DNA of 28,941 nucleotides from Schoenoplectus triqueter (GCA_964058805.1 CAXKVV010001027.1:1-28941), one strand, 5' to 3'; positions 1 through 8,960 are shown, numbered from the stretch's first letter. A program made the numbers and translations. Notes: generated from the sequence alone by a model not told the origin.

Positions 1-1
1 G

Positions 2-3000
2 ATGATAAGGGCAGAATTCGCCTTCGCCGGCTCTTTCTATGTCTGCGGGTCTTTTACAGGCGGGAAGTGTCAATCCGCTCTTTAAGGCCTGCTCAAATAT
101 CCGAGCTGTTTTATTTTTCAGGAAAGAGTATGGTTTACTCTTCTTGACCTTGAGAGTTTGCATGACGGTCGGTTGCTTAGCTTTCATTTCTTCCCCCTTT
201 GATTCATCTACTATGACAATTACCCGTTTGCCGCTATCGGGTGCTTGTCTTTCGGGGGTCCCGGAACGGGGTTCGCTCGTCACCTCTTTGAGTAGCTCGG
301 AGTTATAGATCGCGGTTTGCAGGTTTTCAATCATTATCATGATTTCATTGTGTTGCGTCTTGATATCCTGCATCACTTCCCATTGTTCAGACACCTCTCT
401 TCTATTATTTTCAACTTGGTGCCTTATTTCGTCGATCGCATTCCAGACGCGACCTTCAAAATTTTCCCGCCATGAGCGTTCTTCAGTTATAAGCCTCGGC
501 CTAACCGGGTTATCCCTTCCGCTACCGGGTCCCGTGTTGATCATATATGACTCCTCACTTTCATTATCTGTTTCGGGCCCTTTATATGGCTTCTTGAGGA
601 TGTGATAAATGATCTCTTCGTCAGACTCCTCTTCCCAGGGTTGACGATCATGGCCAGATTCCTCTCCCGAGGTGGTATCGCTCGAGTTGTTAGAATCTTC
701 GGAGTCTTCTCCCGAAGTTGCCTCTATGATCTGAATTTGAGGGGTGTTGGCAGGCTTAAAATTGAAAATGACCTCCTCTTCAGAATCACTTGCATTAATT
801 TCGCTCGGTTTTATTTGGGCTTTATACGCAGCCACCTGTTCGAAGCGGAAGATTGCTTCTTCACCCGACTTTCTTCCGGGTCTTTGGGCTCGAACACCTC
901 GGGGTTTAATATTAAATTTGACCTCTTCTTCTTCTCCAGATGAGGTATCAAATTTAGGGCCTTTGTTGAAGGATTTCTGACCTGCTTTTGCCATTGGCCG
1001 GCTCGGCGCCACAGCGGATTTAGGCAGAAAGTACTGGGCGTCATTGAACTTAATCTTATGCACCCCGAATGGTTTGACATCTCCGTCAATTCTCTTTTGC
1101 TTACCATTCTCGATATATTTCAGGCATTGGTGCAGAGTAGAGGGTATGACCTGATTGCTGTGAAGCCACGGGCGACCCAGCAACGCCCGATAAGAGGTTT
1201 CAGCGTCAATGACATAGAATTTAGTAGGCGCTCTTAGGCTTCCGCATTGCAGGTTCAGAGTTATAGCTCCCAGGGCCTTTTGGGAGTTTTGATTAAAGCC
1301 ATGAATAATCACCTTTTCATCAGATAGGTTCTTCACATCTAAGGTGATGGTCTTTAGAGTTTTAAGCGGCATAATATTGATCGAAGACCCTGCGTCGACC
1401 AGGATGCGGCCAATCTTTTGCCCTCCACAATTTCCTGTGATGTACAGTGGGCGATTGTGGTCGACAGTGCCTATTAGGAGGTCGTCGTCTGTGAAATTTA
1501 TACAGGCGGCCCGTTTGGCGGTGAATAGGGCTTCTTGCATATTTTGCTCTACGAAGTATGACTTGTACTTCTCAGGATCTTGCAAGGCCTGGATTAGTAC
1601 CTCCCTTAGGTCTTGTGACATCATCAATGCATCAAATATGCTTAATAGCGCTGGAATCTTACGCAGATGTGCCAACACGTTATATTCTTCGCCCGTCGAC
1701 CGGGTCTTTTCTGGGTTCTTGCTTGGATTCTCGACTTCTTTGCCTTTATTCAGGGCCTTGTCCTTCCCTTTATCGGAATCCTTGGGAGCTTGTCTCTCAG
1801 GTATATAAGTCCCGGACCGGAGCACGGCTTTGCACTCTTCATTCTTGGTCCCAGAGGTACTTGCTTCCCCTTCGTCATTCGGGAAGAACATCTCCTCTAA
1901 TGTTGGCATATCTTCGTCGTGAAAAGAATATACCATATTGCACGAAGCACCCCAAATCTCTTCGCTTTCTTCTTTATTTATTTCTTCATCTATATTTTCT
2001 TCCTTTTGACCTAGGGTTAGCTTCTCCCAGTCTTCTTTGGAGATGAAGTGTTGAAGGGTGATCGCCTCGGGACTGCCCTGCTCATATTCTTCAATTTTAT
2101 TCTTTCTGGACTTGTTATTTCTATGCTTCTTTTTCTTCTTAAGAACCTGGTCTTGGCTCTGGTCCACCTTATAATATACCCTGGGTTTCGGTGGGACCAC
2201 TGGCGTGATATCGTCTTTCCATTTCATGCCAGGTTCTTTCTTGAGAGCTTTAAGCATTTTAATCGATTTCTTCGATAGGTGCGTAGTCCATTGTTCTTCT
2301 TGGTCTTCGCTTAATTGGCCCGGGACTTTCTCTTCCTCATGAGAGATCGTGTTGGCCTGTTCATGTGCTGATGGGCTTTGCAAGAACCCTTTTGGTAAAG
2401 TAATTTCACCGTTTTTATACGCCTTCTCGACCCAATCTTTGAAGACCCAGCAATCTTCAATTGAGTGCCCTATTATTCTGTGGTATGGGCAAAAGTTGGG
2501 TTCGTCTGATTTATCGGCATCTTCCGGACGTTTACTGGCCGGCAGGGTTAGGCCGTTCTTCAGTGCCCCTCTGAAGATTTGGGCAACTTTATCTTTTCTG
2601 AAGGAGTACGGTTTGGATTTCTTTTGTTTAAGGGATTCAAAACTCCGTGAACTCCCTCCTGGATTGGGCCTGGGTCCCTTATTATAATTGTTGCCATTTG
2701 TGCTACTGCTGCCGCCTTGGGTGTCTGCGTTGGCAACCATCTTATCTTTCAACGAGGTGAATGCCACTTTGGTTTCAGCTCGGGCCCCTCGTTGCGGCCT
2801 ATTATTCATAAAGCTTGGCACGGTATGCGGTGACATCCTTTCCATGTTGGATACCGATCTGAGCAAGTCTTTAAATGTGTTGACCTTTGTCACACCAAGA
2901 AGCATGCCCATCCACCCGTCAATGTTCTTCATGATTAGGTTGACGGCCTCATCTTCAGTTAATGTGCGGTCGCATTTAATGCTGAGGTTCCGCCATCTAT

Positions 3001-4894
3001 TGATAAAATCTGTCATTGACTCCCCTTTCTTGGGTTTAGTGCTTGCCAGATCAGCTATATTTATTTTGTCAGACACCATGACAAATCGTGCCCTGAACGA
3101 GTCTGCCATCTCGTCCCAGGTCCTGATGCTGTTGTTTTCCAGTGAATAATACCATTGAAAAGCGGTTCCCACCAAGCTCTGAGGGAATTGTCTTAACAAC
3201 AGTGCATCATTGCCACCCGTGTTGCCGCACGAGACTACAAAGTGGGCCAGGTGTTGTTCGGGGTTTAGGTCTTTATTGCCTTCCCCGGAGAAGGTCCTGA
3301 AGCGGGGGATCACATACCCTTTAGGATATTCTTCCAAGTCATATATGGCAGGGTATGGATGTCCACAGTTTTTAACGGGAGGGATAGCGTATCCACCTCC
3401 AGCTATCTGCATTTGCTGGGCAATCATGGCTTGAATCTCCTTCCGGGATATTCCCGTTGGTTCAGCCTCCACATCTATTGTTCTATGTGGATGGGGTTTA
3501 GGATCGACAGGTTGTTTCCCCTTATGATTGCTTTTGGTACTGTGGACCCCTTCTTGACGGAAGCTACCAGCTTTGAAATTGGCGTCTTGTGATTCTTGTA
3601 AGGATTTGACCGCCTTAATCAATTCTTCGTTTTGTTTTAGCATGGTAGCGATTAGCTCCCGTTGCCTAATCAGCTCTTCGTCCCGTGCCTCGATGTGGCC
3701 TTTTAATATTTCAATTTCATCGATAGGCATTTCGGGACGTGCTTCAACGTCATCTTCGTTGTCGAAAAGATCAGGGTTTTCATTATGGTCTTCCCCTTCC
3801 CTGCTATTGCCTTCGGGGTTGACTCTCTTTGGGGGTCTCCCTTTTCTACCATTATTCTTATTGGTATTGGTGACGTGAGCTTGATTAGGCGGAGACTGGT
3901 CATCCTGGACCATATTCACCTCACCATCAGTGTCTGGATCAGTATCGTAGCTTATACTGATGGTGTTGACTGAGAAGTGCTCTTCGTAACGAGCGATTCT
4001 TCTCTTCTTCTTCGCTTGGTCGGGGGCAGTTATTTTCAAGTTGTTGAGTGGTATTCTTGAGCCTAACCGGCTGAATACACTCTTCTGACCTAAGCGGTTG
4101 AACACGCTCTCGGGCGGAGCGTTAGACCTGCCGGCCTTGCTGGGCTGGGCTTGAGACTGGGGTTTCGTTGGCTGGGAACCCTTCGGGACCCACACCTGCT
4201 GGGTGCTAGGTGTTGCCTTTGGTGTAAACCTCTTTGTGTTCGGAGTGGAGGCAATGGCTTGCGGCTGAGCCATGCCTTGAGAGTGATCGGGGCGGGAGAC
4301 GTATCGTCTCGACCTAGCGTTTTTAACGCTCCTCCTCTGTTTGAGGGCTCTGTGAGCCTTGTAGATGGCTTCTGCAGGGGTTTGAGACTTACCCTGGCGG
4401 CGCTGAGGCCTTTGAGTTGGGCGAGGTGTGGGCTTAGGCACCTCCCATGCCTGGCGGAGCTGGCCTGTGGCCGAGTTCTTGGCCACTATTCGGAGTGCCG
4501 TGAACTTGTTAGAGACTGGGATAGCTGGCCTAGCCACCAGCTGATTCTGGTATGCATCCAGGGCCCTTTTCCTGGACGCTTGAGAGTTACGGGCAGTCTG
4601 GGCTGCGACCTTTGGGGCTGTCCTCTTGGACGGGCGCCTTCTCCTCTTTGGGGAGGTAGTAGGAGAGGCCATGACGTTGTTAGAAATGCCCTTGGGAGTT
4701 AGGGTAATTGATTCTTCCTCCTCGTCCGGAATGGAGATCCGGACGGTCGCGGGAGTGAAGGCGGCCATTGGAGCTGGGCCGTAGATAGTAAGTTCTTGCG
4801 GGATGGTCCCGAAGAACATGAATAGTTTGCCCTCTGGGCTCTGAGCAGGAGTGACGGTGTAGGGAGCAAGGTTGAAGTTTCCAAAGTATGCCAT
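2..4894 (-). CDS. Retrotransposon gag-protease polyprotein, partial (C-terminus beyond window)
   Basis: The frame has no stop codon from ATG 4894 to the window edge, at least 1631 codons. It would form the particle shell and process the polyprotein. Residues in order: basic Ser/Pro/Gln-rich N-terminus; tandem SVFNRLG/SVFSRLG about 263-283; charged coiled-coil-like helix about 390-435; retrotransposon capsid domain about 510-665 (LRQFPQSLVGTAFQWYYSL near 567); zinc knuckle 802-815, CPYHRIIGHSIEDC, with His for the second Cys; Lys-rich linker; retropepsin with catalytic Asp1167 in LVDAGSSINI and LLGRPWL 1238-1244; three acidic EEEV-FN-KP repeats about 1319-1440; a second coiled-coil-like stretch about 1498-1538; and a second knuckle module from residue 1584. 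ATG 4894 was chosen because it is the first ATG of the frame; a 3' splice-like tttgcag lies 3 bases upstream. The 71-residue gap from Asp1167 to LLG fits retropepsins. No reverse transcriptase is reached. Confidence 0.88.
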   Translation of the reverse strand, partial: MAYFGNFNLAPYTVTPAQSPEGKLFMFFGTIPQELTIYGPAPMAAFTPATVRISIPDEEEESITLTPKGISNNVMASPTTSPKRRRRPSKRTAPKVAAQTARNSQASRKRALDAYQNQLVARPAIPVSNKFTALRIVAKNSATGQLRQAWEVPKPTPRPTQRPQRRQGKSQTPAEAIYKAHRALKQRRSVKNARSRRYVSRPDHSQGMAQPQAIASTPNTKRFTPKATPSTQQVWVPKGSQPTKPQSQAQPSKAGRSNAPPESVFNRLGQKSVFSRLGSRIPLNNLKITAPDQAKKKRRIARYEEHFSVNTISISYDTDPDTDGEVNMVQDDQSPPNQAHVTNTNKNNGRKGRPPKRVNPEGNSREGEDHNENPDLFDNEDDVEARPEMPIDEIEILKGHIEARDEELIRQRELIATMLKQNEELIKAVKSLQESQDANFKAGSFRQEGVHSTKSNHKGKQPVDPKPHPHRTIDVEAEPTGISRKEIQAMIAQQMQIAGGGYAIPPVKNCGHPYPAIYDLEEYPKGYVIPRFRTFSGEGNKDLNPEQHLAHFVVSCGNTGGNDALLLRQFPQSLVGTAFQWYYSLENNSIRTWDEMADSFRARFVMVSDKINIADLASTKPKKGESMTDFINRWRNLSIKCDRTLTEDEAVNLIMKNIDGWMGMLLGVTKVNTFKDLLRSVSNMERMSPHTVPSFMNNRPQRGARAETKVAFTSLKDKMVANADTQGGSSSTNGNNYNKGPRPNPGGSSRSFESLKQKKSKPYSFRKDKVAQIFRGALKNGLTLPASKRPEDADKSDEPNFCPYHRIIGHSIEDCWVFKDWVEKAYKNGEITLPKGFLQSPSAHEQANTISHEEEKVPGQLSEDQEEQWTTHLSKKSIKMLKALKKEPGMKWKDDITPVVPPKPRVYYKVDQSQDQVLKKKKKHRNNKSRKNKIEEYEQGSPEAITLQHFISKEDWEKLTLGQKEENIDEEINKEESEEIWGASCNMVYSFHDEDMPTLEEMFFPNDEGEASTSGTKNEECKAVLRSGTYIPERQAPKDSDKGKDKALNKGKEVENPSKNPEKTRSTGEEYNVLAHLRKIPALLSIFDALMMSQDLREVLIQALQDPEKYKSYFVEQNMQEALFTAKRAACINFTDDDLLIGTVDHNRPLYITGNCGGQKIGRILVDAGSSINIMPLKTLKTITLDVKNLSDEKVIIHGFNQNSQKALGAITLNLQCGSLRAPTKFYVIDAETSYRALLGRPWLHSNQVIPSTLHQCLKYIENGKQKRIDGDVKPFGVHKIKFNDAQYFLPKSAVAPSRPMAKAGQKSFNKGPKFDTSSGEEEEVKFNIKPRGVRAQRPGRKSGEEAIFRFEQVAAYKAQIKPSEINASDSEEEVIFNFKPANTPQIQIIEATSGEDSEDSNNSSDTTSGEESGHDRQPWEEESDEEIIYHILKKPYKGPETDNESEESYMINTGPGSGRDNPVRPRLITEERSWRENFEGRVWNAIDEIRHQVENNRREVSEQWEVMQDIKTQHNEIMIMIENLQTAIYNSELLKEVTSEPRSGTPERQAPDSGKRVIVIVDESKGEEMKAKQPTVMQTLKVKKSKPYSFLKNKTARIFEQALKSGLTLPACKRPADIERAGEGEFCPYH

Positions 4895-5011
4895 TTCCTG
4901 CAAAAACAAAAACACTTGAAAATTATTAGTCATTTTAGCACATAGAAGACCACTTGTATCTCTTAATTATTCTATTTGCCTCTCTCTTTCAGAGATAAGA
5001 GGAGAATCTAG

Positions 5012-5401
5012 GTCCCACCGGGCGTGCCAGATCCTGTGCGACCCTTTTTCGCGCGCCGCCGCACCGCCGCCGGGCGATGGGTTCTGCGGAAGAAGGACAC
5101 GGAGATCCCCCCTAGATATGCATCCAAAATCTTATGTTCCCTGAGTTTATTTTGATAGTCCCACCGGGCGTGCCAGATCCTGTGCGACCCTTTTTCGCGC
5201 GCCGCCGCACCGCCGCCGGGCGATGGGTTCTGCGGAAGAAGGACACGGAGATCCCCCCTAGATATGCATCCAAAATCTTATGTTCCCTGAGTTTATTTTG
5301 ATAGTCCCACCGGGCGTGCCAGATCCTGTGCGACCCTTTTTCGCGCGCCGCCGCACCGCCGCCGGGCGATGGGTTCTGCGGAAGAAGGACACGGAGATCC
5401 C
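5012..5401 (-). repeat. 146-bp tandem repeat, 2.7 copies, carrying LTR end and primer-binding site
   Basis: Copies begin at 5012, 5158 and 5304, exactly 146 bp apart. The first two look identical by eye and the third matches for 98 bp before turning into the body of the LTR. Each unit holds, on the minus strand, a GC-rich U5 end, CACA, a 5-base spacer, TGGCACGCCCGGTGGGAC, and (copies 1 and 2) an AT-rich stretch ending ctag. The right-hand copy is joined to the LTR, so it is probably the original and the other two are duplicates inside the leader. Confidence 0.95.
5304..5321 (-). other. Primer-binding site (probable) next to LTR end
   Basis: On the minus strand TGGCACGCCCGGTGGGAC follows the presumed LTR end CA (5328-5327) after the spacer GGATC. 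It starts with TGG, as expected for pairing with a tRNA CCA end. Extra copies lie at 5158-5175 and 5012-5029. I cannot name the priming tRNA. The position upstream of gag, in the same orientation, supports the call. Confidence 0.6.
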
Positions 5402-5620
5402 TCCCGTGCGTGCATCTGTATGGGTGTCGGTCGATTTTGCCGATTAGAGATATTTAGTATGCACATTCAGGGGGTTTTTAGTGATTGTGGGTTCTTGTAG
5501 ATTCCGGTGGGCGCAAGCCCCCACCGTTAATTACCCTGGGCTACGAACCTCGAGGCACCTCTGGATCTTTGAAAGAGAGAAGCAAATAGTATAGTTAAGA
5601 GATGGGCAAGTGGTCGTCTA

Positions 5621-5632
5621 AGTTTATAAAAA
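5621..5632 (-). promoter_or_regulatory. TATA-like box of the LTR
   Basis: The minus strand reads CTTTTTATAAACT. A transcription start about 30 bases downstream (near 5595) would give an R/U5 of about 270 bp ending at 5327. This fits the element's orientation and the gag frame. It is inferred from position and sequence only. Confidence 0.4.
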
Positions 5633-5650
5633 GGGATCTACGGAAGATGA

Positions 5651-6235
5651 ACCTACAAACAGATCGGTTCAATCTAGGGAAGACAAAACCTACAAACAGA
5701 TCGGTTTTATCCTATGGGGGACGAACCTACAAACAGACCGGTTCAGTCCATGCCACCTCGAGATGTAACCTTACCAACAGACCAGGTTAATCTCTTCATA
5801 GGGGCTTGAGGTGAGTCTACATACAGACCGACTCGACCTCCGTTGATCTAGAAGATAAACCTACAAACAGACCGGTTCAATCTTAACTAGTCAACAACCA
5901 ATCACACAAAATACAACTCGAAGCACTGAGCCGGTTGATCTTGAGGTTGGTGAATCAGGAGAAGGGTGGCTATGGCCCACGTATTTCTTCTCACTGATCT
6001 TCTAAATCATGAATTCGTAGCACTAAGCCGATTCATCAACCTAGGAAACACAATTGCACACAATGTCAAACCTGAAGCGCTGGGCCAGTTCAACATTGAG
6101 GCATGTGTTAGTGAAGGAACCTACCTACAGAACAGTTCACATTCACTGTTTTGTGGATGAATCTACCAACAGACCGATTCAATCTCACAGTCTCGGGAAA
6201 TGAGTCGGGAGACAAACTCGTCGACGGACGAGTTC
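5651..6235. repeat. Degenerate array of ACCTACAAACAGACCGGTTCA-type repeats
   Basis: Clear copies start at about 5651, 5688, 5725, 5859 and 6162. Weaker copies lie near 5768, 5815, 6120 and 6210. Spacing is about 37-45 bp in the denser part. The position upstream of the presumed TATA suggests a U3 enhancer-like array of the minus-strand element. The short open frames across it are not conserved between copies and I do not call them genes. Confidence 0.75.
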
Positions 6236-6239
6236 AGTC

Positions 6240-6900
6240 TTGCCAGCTCAAATGGTCATGAATTACTTGTTCATGACACCGAGTCATTAAGATGTCACTC
6301 CGCTCGGACATCTTAATGTTCTTCTTCTTCAAAGTCGACATATCCCTCCATGCTGATGTCGTGGCTTTGGTCATTCTTCAACGGACGTCAAGATGTTCTT
6401 GTCTCGACTAATCATTCTACGTGTTGCATTACTTGTGCAAAATTACTATGTAGCCCTACACCCCTTGTGTGAGCGTATTCAATCATGAGTTACTTGCTCA
6501 TGGCAGCGAGTCATTAAGATGTCACCTCTCTAGGACATCGTAATGTTCTTCTTCTTCAGAGTCACAGCTCTAATTACCCTTCATCAAATGTCAAGATGTT
6601 CCTGTCTCGACATATTTCTTCATGTTGCTATCGAAGCCTTAATCTTCTCACGTCAAGATGTTCTTGTCTCAACGCGTCTTCTTCATATTGCTTATTAAAT
6701 CCTTAATCATCCTACGTTAAGATGTTCTTGTCTCAACGTATCTTATTATTATTCATCAAATGTCAAGATGTTCTTATCTCGACATATCTTCTCATATTGC
6801 TATTGAATCCTACGTCAAGATGTTCTTGTTCTTGACTAATCATTCCAAATGTTGTACAAATATTCCCATGTGACTCTATACTCCTGGTGTGAGCATTTTA
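6240..6900. repeat. Composite repeat array with GTCAAGATGTTCTTGTCTCGAC hairpin units
   Basis: Six copies of a roughly 26-base unit start at about 6385, 6588, 6650, 6714, 6760 and 6813. A larger block (gagtcattaagatgtc to ttcttcttcttca) occurs at 6282 and again at 6508. The closing phrase (gactaatcattc to tgtgagc) occurs near 6408 and 6832. At 6287-6318 ATTAAGATGTC and GACATCTTAAT form a perfect 11-bp inverted repeat with a 10-base loop; the 6508 copy has one mismatch. I infer it is part of the same LTR or of a neighbouring repeat. Confidence 0.8.
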
Positions 6901-6964
6901 TTCATCTCAAAAATATACAAAGCCTATATAATATCCTTTATTATTATCTCTATTATAAAGATGC

Positions 6965-7011
<47 letters not shown>

Positions 7012-8160
7012 TTATTATTATTATTATTTTATTATTATTATTATTTTTGAATGCTATTTATCTATGTAGAAAACTATTTACAAAAATAATAGAAAATGGG
7101 TAGCTATTAACTTAGAACTTTATTTATATTTTTGGGATTTTTATAATAGCTAAAATAGTAGAATTTTATTTTTATTATTTCTAAACTCTATTTATTCTAT
7201 AGAAAATCACTTACAAAAATAATAGAAAATAAAATGGCTATGATTTTATTTGTATATTTTTTTTTAAATGTTTATAATAGCTAAAGTAATAGAATTTTGT
7301 TATTATATTCTATTATATTGAAATATTATTCATTATGTAAGAATCATTTACAAAATTAAAAGGTGGTTAGCTATACTACTTTTACTATTATTATATTTAT
7401 TATTATTTTTTTTTTGTTTTATTTTTAATATCTATAATAGCTAAAAAGAAGTCATTTACTAATATTCTATCCTATTTATTATACTATTCATTATATCTAT
7501 TTTTTTATTATTTCTATTTATTATCTATAGAAAAATATAAGATTTTTTTATTATTTGAAAATAGTCATAAGAGATGAAATTCATTATGTTTTTATTACAA
7601 CTATTATTTTATTACATTTTGTATATTTGTATAGAAATAACAAAAGAAATACAATTCATATTATAAAAGAAAATGTATTTTATTATTTATTACCATAGTA
7701 GTATATTTTGTATATTTTGTGCTATTTATTTTTATTATTCTTTTTTTTTTTAGAAAATATCAGTATAATATCTATTATTGTATATTTTTTTATTTATCAA
7801 AGAATATAGCTAATCTCATTTTTTATTATAGTACATTACTATTACTATTATTATTTTATAGAAAATCACTTGAAAAATTACTAAAATATATCTAGTTATC
7901 ATTTATGATTTTTATTTGTATTTTTGGAATTTTTACAGTATTTAAAATGACAAGTCAAAGCTAGGTCAACTATATCAATATATGTAATGTATTTTGCTTT
8001 TAAATTGTTTTATCATGATTATATCTCTAAAACTAGAATATTATTGTATAGAAAAATAGTATGAAAAATAAGAAAATTTTAGAAACAAATTTGAGTCAAT
8101 TTGGAGTTCAATAGCATTTTCAAATCATTTATTTACTCTATATTATTACTATTCTGTTAT
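6901..8160. repeat. AT-rich block with (TTA)n microsatellite; no gene seen
   Basis: A (TTA)n-type microsatellite runs from about 6967 to 7046. The rest is extremely AT-rich with recurring phrases such as aatagctaaaatagtagaatttt and tagaaaatcacttacaaaa at roughly 130-150 bp, which suggests old tandem duplication. The 84-residue frame here is mostly a Tyr run from the microsatellite. I see no coding signal. Confidence 0.8.
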
Positions 8161-8960
8161 TATTTAATTAATGGGCTTAATCTGGGCCGCCAGATCTACT
8201 CCAAGATTAGCGATCATCTTTCATTTAACTCCGTTCTTATCTGGGCCGCTGGATCCGCCTCAAGATTAAACCATACAAGATATAAGGCCCAGATTCATTC
8301 TGCATCTTTATTTAAAACATCATTTTATTCTAATCGTCCGATCTCCTCAAGATTCGCGTGTGTGCGTCAATACTCGTGTTTATACATTAATACTCGTGCG
8401 CGTCTGTCCCTTTGACTGCTCTGTTGACCACCCTGTTGAGATTCGTACTGGAAGTCGTTACCGGTGACCGGAGCTCCGCCCTTCCGATCAGATGGACCTA
8501 GTAGCATCGCCTCATTACCAAGAACCTCTCTGTCACATCTGATTGAAGATCGATACGGTGATTCATCGTGTATAGAGGTACCATTTTCCGGTACAGTCTC
8601 AGTTTGGTACCGATTGAGTTTCTAATCGCAAATTCAACTCAATTAGTCAATAATTCTTGCAATTAACTTCCTGTTGTTGATCGTCTATGCTTCCTGATCA
8701 TGTTTGCAAGTTTGATTTTTTCTGAATTCGTTGTATATAGCCCTATCCACCTCGGTGTTACTCGGTGCGGTACCGGCCGTGTTCGTTCAAAAGATATACA
8801 CCGAGTTGCCTGCAGTTAAGTTGCTTTTCTTGCATCTTGAGTTACTTGTAAGTGCTTTATCAATCACTCAAGCAATGGAATCAAGAGGATAACACGAATC
8901 CTGCTATTGATTCACTGTGACATAGGATCGAATTTCCAGCGATGAATGGGAGAGTTGCTT
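8161..8960. other. Non-coding repeat-derived stretch with inverted and tandem motifs
   Basis: AATCTGGGCC at 8179-8188 and GGCCCAGATT at 8286-8295 are a perfect 10-bp inverted repeat. Between them a unit of about 65 bp (ctgggccgc, ggatc/agatc, caagatta) is roughly duplicated. Further right are ccggtgaccgg, ggtacc and cggtaccggccg motifs. The mix resembles LTR U3 or other transposon DNA, but no boundary or protein-coding frame is convincing. Confidence 0.4.

Larger units (their letters stand above)
4940..5623. repeat. Inverted repeat flanking the retrotransposon leader
   Basis: The arm 4940-4990, read as its reverse complement, aligns with 5571-5623 over about 53 bases. By eye there are about six mismatches and one 2-base gap; GAAAGAGAGA, GCAAATAG, TTAAGAGAT and CAAGTGGTC are shared. 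The arms enclose the LTR end and all three primer-binding-site copies. In the element's RNA they could pair and close the whole leader, leaving the gag start 46 bases downstream. Confidence 0.85.
1..6900 (-). mobile_element. 5' part of a Ty3/gypsy-like LTR retrotransposon (left end cut by window)
   Basis: Read on the minus strand, the order is: repeat-rich U3-like DNA (about 6900-5640), a TATA-like site near 5625, R/U5 ending about 5327 in CA, a spacer, a primer-binding-site-like TGGCACGCCCGGTGGGAC, a leader, and a long gag-protease reading frame from 4894. Reverse transcriptase, RNase H, integrase and the 3' LTR are not seen and would lie left of the window. The right border of the LTR is uncertain. 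I could not find a convincing TG end with a target-site duplication, and the LTR might reach well beyond 6900. The intact frame suggests a young or recently active copy. Assignment to Ty3/gypsy rests on the capsid, the zinc knuckle and the retropepsin style, without the enzyme order. Confidence 0.8.

Noticed and set aside
39..3973. Many plus-strand open frames of 60-160 codons
   Set aside because: They lie opposite the continuous minus-strand gag-protease frame, show no domains, and are shadows of its codon bias.
811..4884. Minus-strand open frames in other phases (811-1107, 3703-3903, 4699-4884)
   Set aside because: They overlap the 1631-codon frame in a different phase and have no recognisable features.
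6849..7103. 84-codon open frame rich in Tyr
   Set aside because: It is a translation of the (TTA)n microsatellite and AT-rich flanks.
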